Part shown: positions 36,733 to 46,241 of the stretch, in pieces
Numbering within the stretch: the first letter of the stretch is position 1
Layout: the number at the start of each line of letters is the position of its first letter
DNA from: an uncultured Clostridia bacterium
Lineage (GTDB): Bacteria; Bacillota; Clostridia; Oscillospirales; Ruminococcaceae
Length of the DNA: 63,079 bases
Direction of reading: 5' to 3'
NCBI GenBank assembly: GCA_944386285.1
Contig: CALXAM010000017.1
Location: 1-63,079 of the forward strand
The notes under the pieces: generated by a model
What the model saw: the letters and a program-made list of their open reading frames with translations, nothing else
Told to the model about the DNA's origin: nothing
Database searches by the model: none
Made by a program: the position numbers and the translations under genes

Positions 36733-38076
36733 TTATTCTGCGCCGAGTTTTGCCTCTAAAGCTGCTTTTTCTTTTTCATAGCCCGGTTTGTTTAAAAGTG
36801 CAAACATATTCTTTTTGTAGCTTTCAACACCCGGCTGGTTAAACGGATTGACGCCCAGTACATAACCGGACAGACCGCATGCTTTTTCAAAGAAATAAAT
36901 CAAATAGCCAAGTTCAAACTCGTCAATTTTCGGCATTTCCAAAACGAGGTTCGGAACGCCGCCTTCTGTATGTGCAAGGATGGTGCCCTGCATTGCTTTG
37001 CGGTTGACTTCGCTCATGTTCTTCTCAGAGAGGAAGTTTAAGCCGTCAAAGTTTGTGGGATCTGCTTTGATGAAGAAATCTTTCTTCGGCTCTTTGATAT
37101 CCACGACTGTTTCAAACATAACGCGGGAACCGTCTTGGATAAACTGACCCATTGAGTGCAGGTCGGTTGAGAAGATGGCACTGGACGGATACAATCCTTT
37201 GTTGTCTTTGCCTTCGCTCTCGCCGTAAAGCTGTTTAAACCACTCCGCCATCATGGCAAATGCCGGATCATAGGAAACAAGGATTTCGATTGCTTTGCCT
37301 TTTCTGTAAAGCGCGTTTCTGTATGCAACGTATTTATAGCAGTCGTTTTTCTCGATATCCGGTTCTGCATATGCTTCGCGTGCAGCAGCAGCGCCTTCCA
37401 TCAGCGAACGGATGCAAGCGCCCGAAACAGCGATCGGAAGAAGACCTACAGCGGTCAATACGGAGAAACGTCCGCCCACGTCGTCCGGAATCACGAAGGT
37501 TTCATAGCCTTCTGCGTCGGACAGCTCTTTTAATGTGCCGCGTGCCTTGTCGGTCGTTGCATAGATACGTTTTTTCGCTTCGTCTGCGCCGTATTTGTTG
37601 ATTAAAAATTCGCGGAACACACGGAATGCAAGCGCCGGCTCAGTTGTGGTGCCCGATTTTGAGATGATGTTGACGGAAACGTCTTTGCCTTCGCACAGCG
37701 AAAGGATTTCATTCAAATACGTCGGGTTAATATTGTTGCCGACAAAATAGATGTCCGGTGTGTCTTTCTTTAAGTTATTGTAAAATGGCGATTTTAACAG
37801 TTCGATCGCAGCGCGTGCGCCTAAGTAGGAGCCGCCGATGCCAATGACGATCAGCACATCGGAATCATTGCGGATTTTTTCTGCCGCTTTTTCAATGCGG
37901 GCGAACTCTTCGCGGTCATAGTTGACCGGCAGATCAATCCAGCCTAAAAAGTCATTGCCCAAGCCGGATTTGTTTGTCAGCATTTCCTGTGCCGCTTTAA
38001 TCTGCGGTGCCATACCAGCCAGTTCATCCGCAGCGATAAACTGTTTTACATATGTATCATTCAGTTTGATTGCCAT
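36733..38076 (-). CDS. pgi: Glucose-6-phosphate isomerase
   Basis: Interconverts glucose-6-phosphate and fructose-6-phosphate. 447 residues, of the short Firmicute type. [22 protein letters not shown] (phosphate binding) and the [14 protein letters not shown] signature are present. The ATG at 38076 is ten bases from CGGAG; the ATG nine bases upstream touches that box and is rejected as start. Confidence 0.97.
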   Translation of the reverse strand: MAIKLNDTYVKQFIAADELAGMAPQIKAAQEMLTNKSGLGNDFLGWIDLPVNYDREEFARIEKAAEKIRNDSDVLIVIGIGGSYLGARAAIELLKSPFYNNLKKDTPDIYFVGNNINPTYLNEILSLCEGKDVSVNIISKSGTTTEPALAFRVFREFLINKYGADEAKKRIYATTDKARGTLKELSDAEGYETFVIPDDVGGRFSVLTAVGLLPIAVSGACIRSLMEGAAAAREAYAEPDIEKNDCYKYVAYRNALYRKGKAIEILVSYDPAFAMMAEWFKQLYGESEGKDNKGLYPSSAIFSTDLHSMGQFIQDGSRVMFETVVDIKEPKKDFFIKADPTNFDGLNFLSEKNMSEVNRKAMQGTILAHTEGGVPNLVLEMPKIDEFELGYLIYFFEKACGLSGYVLGVNPFNQPGVESYKKNMFALLNKPGYEKEKAALEAKLGAE

Positions 38077-38115
38077 GATGTTCATCTCCGTTTATACAGA
38101 TTAGGTTATGGTTTA

Positions 38116-38144
38116 ATTCTACAATAAAACGGAGAATGATTCAA
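38116..38144 (-). promoter_or_regulatory. Sigma-A promoter of pgi
   Basis: Minus strand TTGAAT, a 17-base spacer, TAGAAT. Confidence 0.65.
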
Positions 38145-38184
38145 GTCTTTTTATATGATTTATGAAAAAATTTTATGAACATCT

Positions 38185-39336
38185 TTACCGAAATGCAAAT
38201 GTGCGGGAAAATAGCAGACAAATTGCCGACCACAGTCCCATTTTTGGGACATCACCTGCGGCAACGATCGGGACTTTTTGTGTAATCGATCCGGCGGTGA
38301 TGGTGAGTGTACCAAGTTCCTGCCCTTTTTTGACGGGCGCATCAATCGTTTCAGGGAGAGAAACCGTTTCTGTCACCGATTCCTGATCGGTCTTTTTGAT
38401 TAAAAACGTACTCACGTCCATGGACAGGGAAACCGATTCGCTTATTCCGTGGACGACCGGAATTGTGCCGAGCGATTCCGCTGTGGTGGTGGGCGTATAG
38501 TTTACAAACGACGCAAAACCGAAGTTTAACAGCGCACGCGCGCTGTCAAACCGCTCTGCAGAGGTGCTGCATCCCATGACGACGCTGATGAGTGAAATGT
38601 CGTTTCGCACGGCAGCGGCGCTTAAACAGGAACCTGCGCCGTCGGTTGTGCCCGTTTTAACACCGATGCAGCCGTTATAAAACCGTACAAGCTTATTGGT
38701 GTTGACGAGCTGCGTCTGTCCGCCGCGTAGCGTATCCATCCAGATGGAAAGATACGGCGTCACACATTCGTGGGTTAACAGCTCCTTTGACATGAGCGCG
38801 ATATCATATGCGGTGGATACGTGACCGTCTGCGTCAAGGCCGGTCGGATTTTGAAACACCGTATTTTCCATCCCCAATTCTTTGGCGCGTTCATTCATCT
38901 GCGCAACAAAGGCTTCCTCCGTTCCCACCAGATGCTCCGCGAGCGCCATGGAAGCATCGTTTGCACTGCCGATCGCCGTCGCTTTGACAAGATCTTCCAC
39001 GGTCATTTCCTCGTTTTCTTTGAGCCAGATCTGGCTGCCGCCCATACTGACGGCGTGTGCCGACGCCTTGACTGTATCGGTCAAGGACAATTCGCCGTTG
39101 TCAATCGCTTCTGCGACAAGCAGCAGTGTCATGACTTTTGTAATGGAAGCGGGCGGGAGCGGTTCATGTGCGTTTTTTTCATATAGCACCATGCCGCTTT
39201 TCGCATCAATTAAAACGGCGCTTTTTGCAGAAACAAGCAGCTCCTCCGTGCCGGCTTCCTCCGCAAGGCAAACGGTCTGCGAAAACACACTGCTTACGAG
39301 TAACAGACTCATCAAAAAAGCGAGCCATCGCTTCAT
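38185..39336 (-). CDS. D-alanyl-D-alanine carboxypeptidase (DacF-like, S11)
   Basis: 383 residues: signal peptide (about 1-25), S11 transpeptidase-fold domain and C-terminal beta domain. All active-site blocks are intact: S64-I-T-K67, S124-A-N126 and K227-T-G229. It trims terminal D-Ala from peptidoglycan stem peptides outside the membrane. The GGAGGAG box selects the ATG at 39336 over one 15 bases upstream. No long C-terminal amphipathic anchor is obvious. Divergent from the M23/site-2 protease pair. Confidence 0.92.
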   Translation of the reverse strand: MKRWLAFLMSLLLVSSVFSQTVCLAEEAGTEELLVSAKSAVLIDAKSGMVLYEKNAHEPLPPASITKVMTLLLVAEAIDNGELSLTDTVKASAHAVSMGGSQIWLKENEEMTVEDLVKATAIGSANDASMALAEHLVGTEEAFVAQMNERAKELGMENTVFQNPTGLDADGHVSTAYDIALMSKELLTHECVTPYLSIWMDTLRGGQTQLVNTNKLVRFYNGCIGVKTGTTDGAGSCLSAAAVRNDISLISVVMGCSTSAERFDSARALLNFGFASFVNYTPTTTAESLGTIPVVHGISESVSLSMDVSTFLIKKTDQESVTETVSLPETIDAPVKKGQELGTLTITAGSITQKVPIVAAGDVPKMGLWSAICLLFSRTFAFR

Positions 39337-39407
39337 AGAAATCTCCTCCAAAAGTTTGTTTGATTATTGTTATGCGCCTTTTCAGATGTTCATGAACTGT
39401 GATGCGG

Positions 39408-39434
39408 ATAATTTCTTTAAAAACCGCATACGTA
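39408..39434 (+). promoter_or_regulatory. Candidate sigma-E (mother-cell) promoter of the SpoIVFAB-like pair
   Basis: ATA, a 16-base spacer, then CATACGTA, close to the sigma-E consensus (ATA and CATACA-T). It lies 23 bases before the ATG of the M23 gene. Confidence 0.5.
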
Positions 39435-39456
39435 TGACAAAAAAGGAGGAGAGCGC

Positions 39457-40326
39457 ATGGAACAAAGTCCATATGAGAAGATACAGGAAACAGTCGATCA
39501 ACCCACCAATGAAACAACCGGCGAATCAAAAAGTGAGCCCTCTGATCTATCCAGCGTGCCGGACGGTGTACAGGAAGAAACGGCACAGCATGAAAAAGCG
39601 CCGCGCCGGGGCAATTCTTTTTTTGCCGTGCTTTATATGCAGACGGTCATCTGTATCGGGATGGCGGCGGTGTTTCTGTTCGGAAAGCTTTTGATGCCGT
39701 CGGCCGCGGCGCTCATTACCGATACGGTCAAACGGCTGATGACGTCCGATTTTTCATTTCACGATACTCTCACCGACAAGGTGAGTCAAACAATCCTTGA
39801 GATTTTTACTTATGAGGCTGCGGCAGCCGGCACGGATGGAGAGGTTCCCGCAAACGCGACGCTTGCACCGGTTGTCTATACGGGAACGCCCGTCTTTCCG
39901 CTCGAAGAAGATGCGTACCGGCTGAGCTCCCCGTTTGGATTTCGCACACACCCGATTTCGGGCGGCCTTGATTTTCATACGGGCGTTGACCTCGCAGCAC
40001 CCGAGGGAACCCGTATTTTTGCGGTTGAGGACGGGACGGTGATCGAGAGCAGGTATGATGATGCGTACGGCAATTTTGTAAAGATCGACCATGGCAACGG
40101 CTACTACACGTATTACGGACATTGCAGCGAACGGATTGCGCAGAAGGGGATGCGCGTACGCGGCGGCGATGTGATTGCGCTTGTCGGATCAACCGGCAAT
40201 TCCACAGGGAATCATCTGCACTTTGGCGTGATTACGGAGGGACTGTATGTCAATCCTGCGTATTTGTTTGAAGTGTTGTCAGACGAGCCGGTCTCGCTTC
40301 TTTTGGAAAGTGAGGATGCGGAGTGA
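39457..40326 (+). CDS. M23 (LytM) family membrane protein, SpoIVFA-like
   Basis: 289 residues: a long acidic cytoplasmic tail (1-50), one membrane span (about 54-78) and an extracytoplasmic M23 domain. The Zn ligands are complete: H174 and D178 in HTGVD, and H253-x-H255 near the C-terminus, with a further His in YYGHCSE. It overlaps the site-2 protease gene by four bases. SpoIVFA of Bacillus has the same topology, an M23-like domain and the same neighbour, and controls pro-sigma-K processing. Here the zinc site is intact, so endopeptidase activity is possible. Confidence 0.82.
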   Translation: MEQSPYEKIQETVDQPTNETTGESKSEPSDLSSVPDGVQEETAQHEKAPRRGNSFFAVLYMQTVICIGMAAVFLFGKLLMPSAAALITDTVKRLMTSDFSFHDTLTDKVSQTILEIFTYEAAAAGTDGEVPANATLAPVVYTGTPVFPLEEDAYRLSSPFGFRTHPISGGLDFHTGVDLAAPEGTRIFAVEDGTVIESRYDDAYGNFVKIDHGNGYYTYYGHCSERIAQKGMRVRGGDVIALVGSTGNSTGNHLHFGVITEGLYVNPAYLFEVLSDEPVSLLLESEDAE

Positions 40327-40943
40327 TCCGGTTTGTACTGCGCGGATTTTCTGTCGAGATTACGTTTTTATTTGTCGTCACGGTTGTGTTTTGTCTCATA
40401 AGCGACCAGACGGGCATTGCCGCGATGGCGCTGTTTGCCTGCTTTTTGCATGAGTGCGGGCACCTGCTGGCGTTTTGTCTGACCGGACATATGCCGCGCG
40501 CGCTCATTTTTGAATTGACAGGCATTCGTTTGGTGCCGCCGGTTTCCTATCCCGGCTTTTTGGGCGCGCTGTTCATTCAAAGCGCAGGGATTCTTGTCAA
40601 TCTGACGATGGCGGTACTGTGCCGGGCCCTTTCGCAGGAAACCGCAGCGGCGGTTCACTTGCTCTTAGGGCTTTTTAACGCACTGCCGCTTTCGACACTC
40701 GACGGCGGACAGATTCTTTTGCTGCTGCTCACAAAATGGTTTCCGGTCAAAGGCGCGTCCGTATGTACAGCAGTTGACGGGATTTGTACGGCGCTTTTGT
40801 GTGTAGGATGTATCCTCATGTTTTTAAATGATCGGGGAAATCTGACGCTGCTTATTTTTTCGGGCGGGCTGTTGTCGGCGCTTGCAGGCGGAATATTCGG
40901 CAAACGAAAACACCGCCGTGCCAAAGCGCACAGCGGTGTGTAA
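40323..40943 (+). CDS. Site-2 intramembrane metalloprotease, SpoIVFB-like
   Basis: 206 residues, about five or six membrane spans. H43-E-C-G-H47 is the zinc-binding HExxH and NALPLSTLDGGQ (119-130) supplies the Asp ligand, as in the M50B family. GTG start inside the end of the M23 gene. In Bacillus, SpoIVFB releases sigma-K from its membrane-bound precursor in the mother cell; the gene pairing here suggests the same. The C-terminal CBS domain found in some relatives is absent. Confidence 0.85.
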   Translation: MIRFVLRGFSVEITFLFVVTVVFCLISDQTGIAAMALFACFLHECGHLLAFCLTGHMPRALIFELTGIRLVPPVSYPGFLGALFIQSAGILVNLTMAVLCRALSQETAAAVHLLLGLFNALPLSTLDGGQILLLLLTKWFPVKGASVCTAVDGICTALLCVGCILMFLNDRGNLTLLIFSGGLLSALAGGIFGKRKHRRAKAHSGV

Positions 40944-40949
40944 AAGCGA

Positions 40950-41609
40950 TCAGCCGCCGATCATCGCAGGCAGATCGGCAAGCAGGTGAAGCAGAGAGTC
41001 GTATCGTTTAAATAAAAGTGCGGCTGTTTCGTCGTCTGGCGCTACCTGATCGGGAATCATGACCGGTTTCATCCCTGCCGCAAATGCGGAGCGGATGCCG
41101 TTTTTTGAATCCTCCACGGCGATGCAGTCGGCGGGCGGTGTGTGAATCGCACGGCATGCCATCTCGTAGATTTCGGGATGCGGCTTGCTGTGGACGACCA
41201 TATCGCCTGTGATGATTGCGTCAAAATCATCAATGATCCGTGCCCGCCGCAGATGGGACAGCACACTCGGTTTTGAAGTGGAGCTTGCAAGCGCGGTGGG
41301 AACCTTGTGTGTACGAAGCCACGAAAGAATCTCATACACACCGGGTTTCATCGGAAGCTCCTGCTCAATCAGTTCATGAAATTTTGCGCTGCTTTGCGTT
41401 TGAAATGCATCGTATGGAAAATCAGCGCCGTAAATGGATAAAAACATCTCGCGCGTGTCGCTCCGGTTCATGCCGATGGCACGGAGAAACACCGGCTCAA
41501 AATGTTCCTCGATTCCCATTTGGTGCGCGGTGTAAAACCATGCCTCACGTGAGATACGCTCCGTGTCAAACAGCACCCCATCCATATCGAATACGACCGC
41601 TTTGATCAT
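40950..41609 (-). CDS. HAD family hydrolase (beta-phosphoglucomutase-like)
   Basis: 219 residues. The nucleophile motif FDMDGVLFDTE gives Asp8 and Asp10; SSTSK (motif II), SKPHPEIYEMA (motif III Lys) and VEDSKNGIRSA (motif IV) follow. The alpha-helical cap between motifs I and II is of the phosphoglycolate phosphatase/beta-phosphoglucomutase class. Substrate unknown. Downstream of citrate synthase but separated by a terminator. Confidence 0.85.
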   Translation of the reverse strand: MIKAVVFDMDGVLFDTERISREAWFYTAHQMGIEEHFEPVFLRAIGMNRSDTREMFLSIYGADFPYDAFQTQSSAKFHELIEQELPMKPGVYEILSWLRTHKVPTALASSTSKPSVLSHLRRARIIDDFDAIITGDMVVHSKPHPEIYEMACRAIHTPPADCIAVEDSKNGIRSAFAAGMKPVMIPDQVAPDDETAALLFKRYDSLLHLLADLPAMIGG

Positions 41610-41640
41610 AAAAAAACCTCCTCTATTCGGTAAAACATAA

Positions 41641-41666
41641 AATGCTGCCGCAACAGCGGCAGCATT
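41641..41666 (-). terminator. Terminator of citrate synthase
   Basis: Perfect stem AATGCTGCCGC / GCGGCAGCATT, AACA loop, minus-strand T-rich flank. Confidence 0.85.
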
Positions 41667-41675
41667 AAGTGGCTG

Positions 41676-43052
41676 TTATTTCCGCTCGGAAAGCGGTACG
41701 TATGCGCGGCGTTCCTGCACGTTTTTGTATGCGGGACGGATGATTTTTCCGGCATTGACAAGCTCTTCGATCCGATGCGCGCTCCAGCCCGAAATTCTTG
41801 CGATTGCAAAAATCGGCGTGAACAGCTCGGACGGAAGTCCCAGCATATCATAGACAAAGCCGCTGTAGAAGTCGACATTTGCACTGACGCCTTTGTAGAT
41901 CCGGCGTTCTTCAGCAATGACTTCCGGCGCCAAACGTTCGACTGCGGAGTAGAGTGCAAACTCTTTTTCTTTTCCTTTTTCTTCCGCAAGGCTCTTGACA
42001 AACGATTTAAACACGTTTGCACGCGGGTCGGACAGTGAGTAGACGGCATGACCCATACCGTAAATCAGTCCTGCGCGGTCAAATGCTTCTTTGCGCAGTA
42101 ATGCACGCAGATGATCACGGATTTCGCCTTCGTCGGTCCAGTCGTGCAGCGTGTTTTTCATGTTTTCAAACATCTGCACCACTTTGATGTTTGCACCGCC
42201 GTGTTTCGGACCTTTGAGCGAGCCGAGCGCTGCGGCGATAACGGAGTAAGTATCTGAGCCGGAAGAGGTGACGACGTGTGTGGTAAAGGTGGAGTTGTTG
42301 CCGCCGCCGTGCTCTGCGTGAAGGATCAGCGCAAGGTCTAAAATGCGCGCCTCAAGTTCGGTGTACTGACTATCCGGACGGAGAATGTGCAGAATGTTTT
42401 CCGCGGTGGAAAGCTCTGGGACCGGACTGTGAATAAACAGGCTGTTGCCGTCGTGATAGTGGCTGTATGCCTGATAACCGTAAACGGAGAGCATCGGGAA
42501 CAATGCAATCAGCTGCAAGCACTGACGCAGCACGTTTGGAATGCTCGTATCGCTTGCGAAATCATCGTAGGAATACAGTGTCAGCACACTGCGCGCGAGC
42601 GTGTTCATCATGTCGCGGCTCGGCGCTTTCATAATGATGTCACGGACAAAGCTTGTGGGAAGCGAACGGTATTGCGCAAGCAATGCTTGAAAATCGGCAA
42701 GCTGTTCTTTGTTCGGCAGTTCGCCGAATAACAGCAGGTAGGTCGTTTCCTCAAAGCCGAATCGTTTGTCGCGGACAAATCCTGCGACCAATTCTTCCAC
42801 GTCAATGCCGCGGTAAAACAGTTTGCCCTCACAGGATACTTTTTTTCCATCAACGATTTTACTCGATTGAATTTCTGAAATTTCTGTTAAACCAGTCAGG
42901 ACACCGTTTCCGTTTAAATCACGCAGTCCGCGGTTCACCTCGTATTTTGTGTACAGTGTCGGATCGATTGCACCGTTTTCCGTACATAATTTTGACAGCT
43001 CGAAAATTTCGGGAGTAATTTCGGAGAATTTGTTCTCGTGATGCTGCATCAT
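41676..43052 (-). CDS. Citrate/2-methylcitrate synthase family protein
   Basis: 458 residues. The LFYRGIDVEELV block, HAEHGGGNNSTFTTHVV (first catalytic His), GMGHAVYSLSDPRA (second His) and a late Asp region fit the family. The N-terminal extension and length are typical of the Clostridial citrate synthase subgroup rather than GltA of proteobacteria. Likely condenses oxaloacetate and acetyl-CoA for glutamate synthesis. The ATG at 43052 has AAAGGAGG ten bases upstream; the open frame further upstream crosses the leader. Confidence 0.92.
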   Translation of the reverse strand: MMQHHENKFSEITPEIFELSKLCTENGAIDPTLYTKYEVNRGLRDLNGNGVLTGLTEISEIQSSKIVDGKKVSCEGKLFYRGIDVEELVAGFVRDKRFGFEETTYLLLFGELPNKEQLADFQALLAQYRSLPTSFVRDIIMKAPSRDMMNTLARSVLTLYSYDDFASDTSIPNVLRQCLQLIALFPMLSVYGYQAYSHYHDGNSLFIHSPVPELSTAENILHILRPDSQYTELEARILDLALILHAEHGGGNNSTFTTHVVTSSGSDTYSVIAAALGSLKGPKHGGANIKVVQMFENMKNTLHDWTDEGEIRDHLRALLRKEAFDRAGLIYGMGHAVYSLSDPRANVFKSFVKSLAEEKGKEKEFALYSAVERLAPEVIAEERRIYKGVSANVDFYSGFVYDMLGLPSELFTPIFAIARISGWSAHRIEELVNAGKIIRPAYKNVQERRAYVPLSERK

Positions 43053-43110
43053 ATGATCTACGCCTCCTTTTAGAATATGAAAAACTAATTTTATCCATAG
43101 TAACACAAAT

Positions 43111-43130
43111 TTATGTCTATATTATGTCTA
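43111..43130. repeat. Tandem 9-base direct repeat upstream of citrate synthase
   Basis: TTATGTCTA occurs twice with a two-base gap (11-base period, one helical turn), about 60-80 bases upstream of the citrate synthase start. The spacing suggests a protein binding site; no regulator is identified. Confidence 0.5.
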
Positions 43131-43222
43131 AAACAAAAGATTCGCACAAAATTCGAAAAAAATCAAAAGGATCTTTCTTAAATGCACAAGGCTTTTGCAA
43201 GAAATGTATATTTTTTTCTCGT

Positions 43223-43251
43223 TGCAACATAAAAAAAGGTATGATATGATG
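43223..43251 (+). promoter_or_regulatory. Sigma-A promoter of the SGNH hydrolase gene
   Basis: TTGCAA, a 17-base spacer, TATGAT. Confidence 0.7.
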
Positions 43252-43270
43252 AGGAGAGGAGGGGATTTTC

Positions 43271-43912
43271 ATGAATACCTGTTTTGATTGGGAAGGAAAA
43301 AAAGCCGTCTTTTTAGGCGACAGCATTACGGAAGGCTGCGGCGTTTTAGACAAACAGCAAATCTATTTAGAGGAAGTCAAACGCCAGCTTCATTTGCGTG
43401 AGGCTGTAAACTACGGCATCGGCGGTACGCGGATTGCAGCGCAGGCAGATGACGAGGGCAACGCGTTTTCCGTGCGGTATGCTAAAATGGACGATGACGC
43501 CGATTTGGTCGTTGTGTTCGGCGGAACGAATGACTTTGGTCACGGTACTGCACCGATCGGTTCGCCGAATGATGAAATCTGTACGACCTACTGCGGTGCG
43601 TGGAACGTGCTGCTGCGCGGACTGATCGAAAAATATCCCGCGGCAGTGATCGTGATGATCACACCGCTCCACCGTGACAACGAAACAGAGGTCAACCGTA
43701 CGACCGGCTTTACGCTTGCGGAATACGTTTCGCTGGCGCGCGCTGCGGCGGAGGAATACAGTATTCCCGTGCTCGACCTATACCGTGCGGGCGGCATTGT
43801 ACCGAGCATTGAGGCAAATAAGCAGCGCTATTGTCCGGACGGGCTCCATCCGAATGATGAGGGACACCGGCTGATTGCAAGAAAACTGATTGCCTTTTTA
43901 AAGACAGTGTGA
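43271..43912 (+). CDS. SGNH/GDSL hydrolase, cytosolic
   Basis: 213 residues without a signal peptide. LGDSITEG (15-22; Ser18), GIGGTR (oxyanion Gly), FGGTND (Asn) and DGLHPN (catalytic Asp and His) form the four SGNH blocks. Probably an esterase on a small or sugar substrate. It is followed 22 bases later by a serine hydrolase, so the two may act on related substrates. Confidence 0.88.
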   Translation: MNTCFDWEGKKAVFLGDSITEGCGVLDKQQIYLEEVKRQLHLREAVNYGIGGTRIAAQADDEGNAFSVRYAKMDDDADLVVVFGGTNDFGHGTAPIGSPNDEICTTYCGAWNVLLRGLIEKYPAAVIVMITPLHRDNETEVNRTTGFTLAEYVSLARAAAEEYSIPVLDLYRAGGIVPSIEANKQRYCPDGLHPNDEGHRLIARKLIAFLKTV

Positions 43913-43934
43913 ATGAGGAAAAGAGGAGAAGACA

Positions 43935-45377
43935 ATGAAGGATTCAGAGCAGTTGTTATCGTATAGTACGCCATCTGCGTGCGGTGTGGACCCGCGCGGC
44001 GTTCTTCGCATGATCGAATTGTTCCGCGAGCGGGATGCCGGAATTCACGGATTTATGCTTCTTCGGCACAATCAGGTGTTTGCCCAAGGATGGTATCATC
44101 CGTATCAAAAAGAACGCACGCACACGCTGTTTTCCTTGAGCAAAACCTTTACCGCAACGGCTGTCGGCTTTGCCGTGCAGGAGGGGCTGCTGACTGTGGA
44201 GGACTACGTGGTCGATTTCTTCCCGGACAAAGTGTCTGATGCGGTGTGTGATAATATGCGCAAAATGAAGGTAAAGCATCTGCTTACCATGAGCACGGGA
44301 CACGATCCGGCGCCAAATATTTTTGATGAGACAAAACCGGATTTTGTTCGTTCGTTTTTGCATACAGACGTGCCGAAAACACCGGGTACTTATTTTGAAT
44401 ATAACAGTGCCGCGTCCTATATGCTGTCGGCAATCGTGACGCGTGTGACCGGACAGACCGTCAGCGATTATTTAAAACCGCGGCTGCGTGATCCGCTTGC
44501 GCTTGGCGCATGGGAGTTTAACAAGTGCCCGGAGGGAATTGATTTAGGCGGTTATGGTCTGCACGTTACGCTTTTGGCGATTGCAAAATTCGGATTGCTG
44601 TTTTTAAATGAAGGCAGCTTTAACGGAAAACAGCTGTTGAGCAAAGAGTGGATCAAAGAGGCAAGCAGTGCGCACACACAGAGCCGCGGCGATGCAGGTC
44701 CCGATTGGCTCCAGGGATACGGCTATCAGATGTGGCGGTGTCAGGTTCCGAATGCGTTCCGCGGCGACGGTGCGTTCGGTCAGTATATGCTTGTTTTGCC
44801 TGATCAGGATATGGTCATTGCGATAAACAGCGGCTCAAACGGATTGCAGACTGTGCTGTCGTCTATTTGGGAGTCGATTCTGCCCGCATTGCATGACGAA
44901 CCGCTTACTGGGATGGAAGCGGAGGAACAAGCACTTGCATCCGCACTTTCCTCCCTTGCGATTGACTGCGTAAGCGGAGAAGGCAGCGTGCCAAAAGAGG
45001 TGCTGTCCCGTGTGCTTTTGGTGGATGAGAACCCATTGGGACTCACAAAGCTTGTGTTAGGTGCATCTTCTGTGACACTGTCTTTCGGTGAAGAGGAAGC
45101 GGTTATCCGGTTTTCACAGTCGTGCTATGAAAACGGTCAGACTTTGTGGCGTTCGGACGCACGGGAAGAAGGACTTCTGCTTGGCGATTATGCGGCAGCA
45201 TTTGCAGGCGGCGATCCGATGAAACTTCGTGTGGTCTGGTGCAATACGCCGTTTATCGATGACTGGTCGTTTACTGCCGACCATAAGGGAATGACGGTGC
45301 AAATCCACAGAAACTGCACAATGTCGGGCAAAAACGACATCACCTTATACGGCACTTGGGACGATCACGCAGAATAA
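43935..45377 (+). CDS. Serine hydrolase (class C beta-lactamase fold)
   Basis: 480 residues with no signal peptide. S67-L-S-K70 is the SxxK nucleophile block, YNS near 155 the second block, and a C-terminal lipocalin-like extension of about 130 residues follows. Members of this family act as esterases, peptidases or amidases rather than resistance enzymes. Cytosolic location and pairing with the SGNH hydrolase suggest degradation of an imported compound; the substrate is unknown. Confidence 0.85.
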   Translation: MKDSEQLLSYSTPSACGVDPRGVLRMIELFRERDAGIHGFMLLRHNQVFAQGWYHPYQKERTHTLFSLSKTFTATAVGFAVQEGLLTVEDYVVDFFPDKVSDAVCDNMRKMKVKHLLTMSTGHDPAPNIFDETKPDFVRSFLHTDVPKTPGTYFEYNSAASYMLSAIVTRVTGQTVSDYLKPRLRDPLALGAWEFNKCPEGIDLGGYGLHVTLLAIAKFGLLFLNEGSFNGKQLLSKEWIKEASSAHTQSRGDAGPDWLQGYGYQMWRCQVPNAFRGDGAFGQYMLVLPDQDMVIAINSGSNGLQTVLSSIWESILPALHDEPLTGMEAEEQALASALSSLAIDCVSGEGSVPKEVLSRVLLVDENPLGLTKLVLGASSVTLSFGEEEAVIRFSQSCYENGQTLWRSDAREEGLLLGDYAAAFAGGDPMKLRVVWCNTPFIDDWSFTADHKGMTVQIHRNCTMSGKNDITLYGTWDDHAE

Positions 45378-45430
45378 AGGGAAGAATAAAACATCGCCTG
45401 TTTTGAATTTGAATAAAAAAGAAGGTTGTC

Positions 45431-46030
45431 ATGATGAAATCGTTTCGTGAGCTACCCGATGGATATACAAAGTATTTTGCGATTGATCTGCAAAAGGAAA
45501 AAAAGACGATGATCCTTGTGAATCTGTTGTCCTTGCTGATTGCAGTGGTGATGATTGTTCCTGCGTGTTTTTTTGTACCGATTTCGATATCGCTCAGTAC
45601 AGAAGCCGAATTAAGAAACCTGCTGACAAAGCTTACGGTACTTCTTGTGATGGATGTCGGATATTTGTTTTTGCATGAGCTTACGCATGGCGCTGCAATG
45701 AAGATTTGCGGGACAGAGAAGATTAAATATGGGTTTACCGGGCTCTATGCCTATGCCGGAAGCGACGAGTATTACGATAAGTCAGCTTATCTTTTTATTG
45801 CGCTTGCACCGGTTGTGTTATTTTTTGTGCTTCTTGCAGTTGTCAATGCACTGGTGCCGCTCTCCTGGTTTTGGGTGATCTATCTGATTCAGGTCATCAA
45901 TGTTTCGGGGTCCGTAGGGGATCTTTATGTAACATTCAAATTGCTGAGAAAGCCGAAAGATTTGTTGGTGAAAGATGCAGGCGTCAGTATGACAGTTTAT
46001 GTGCAGGAATCATTGGCAGACAGGCAATAA
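45431..46030 (+). CDS. DUF3267 membrane protein (putative zinc metalloprotease)
   Basis: 199 residues with four predicted membrane spans. H82-E-L-T-H86 lies in a membrane-adjacent segment and a GDLYVTF motif follows the last span, as in the DUF3267 family, whose HExxH suggests an intramembrane peptidase. The tandem ATG ATG start leaves one residue of uncertainty. Function unknown. Confidence 0.78.
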   Translation: MMKSFRELPDGYTKYFAIDLQKEKKTMILVNLLSLLIAVVMIVPACFFVPISISLSTEAELRNLLTKLTVLLVMDVGYLFLHELTHGAAMKICGTEKIKYGFTGLYAYAGSDEYYDKSAYLFIALAPVVLFFVLLAVVNALVPLSWFWVIYLIQVINVSGSVGDLYVTFKLLRKPKDLLVKDAGVSMTVYVQESLADRQ

Positions 46031-46071
46031 TTCACGATTGCAGATTCATTTTGTTGATTTTTTGACAGCAG

Positions 46072-46108
46072 AAAAAAGCAGAGCACAGGATTGCTCTGCT
46101 TTTCTTTA
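46072..46108 (+). terminator. Intrinsic terminator
   Basis: Stem AAAAAAGCAGAGCA / TGCTCTGCTTTTCTTT around a CAGGAT loop. Confidence 0.88.
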
Positions 46109-46182
46109 TAAAATAAAAAGTGAAAGCCGTTCTTTGCCGTCGTTTTTAGAGGAAGCTTTTTTGCATAAACACAGGCAAGCAG

Positions 46183-46211
46183 TTGCATTTTTTGAAAAAA
46201 GCCGATATAAT
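46183..46211 (+). promoter_or_regulatory. Sigma-A promoter of the DivIVA-like gene
   Basis: TTGCAT, a 17-base spacer, TATAAT. Confidence 0.8.
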
Positions 46212-46241
46212 GAAAAGGATCAATAAGAAGGGGTGCGCCTG

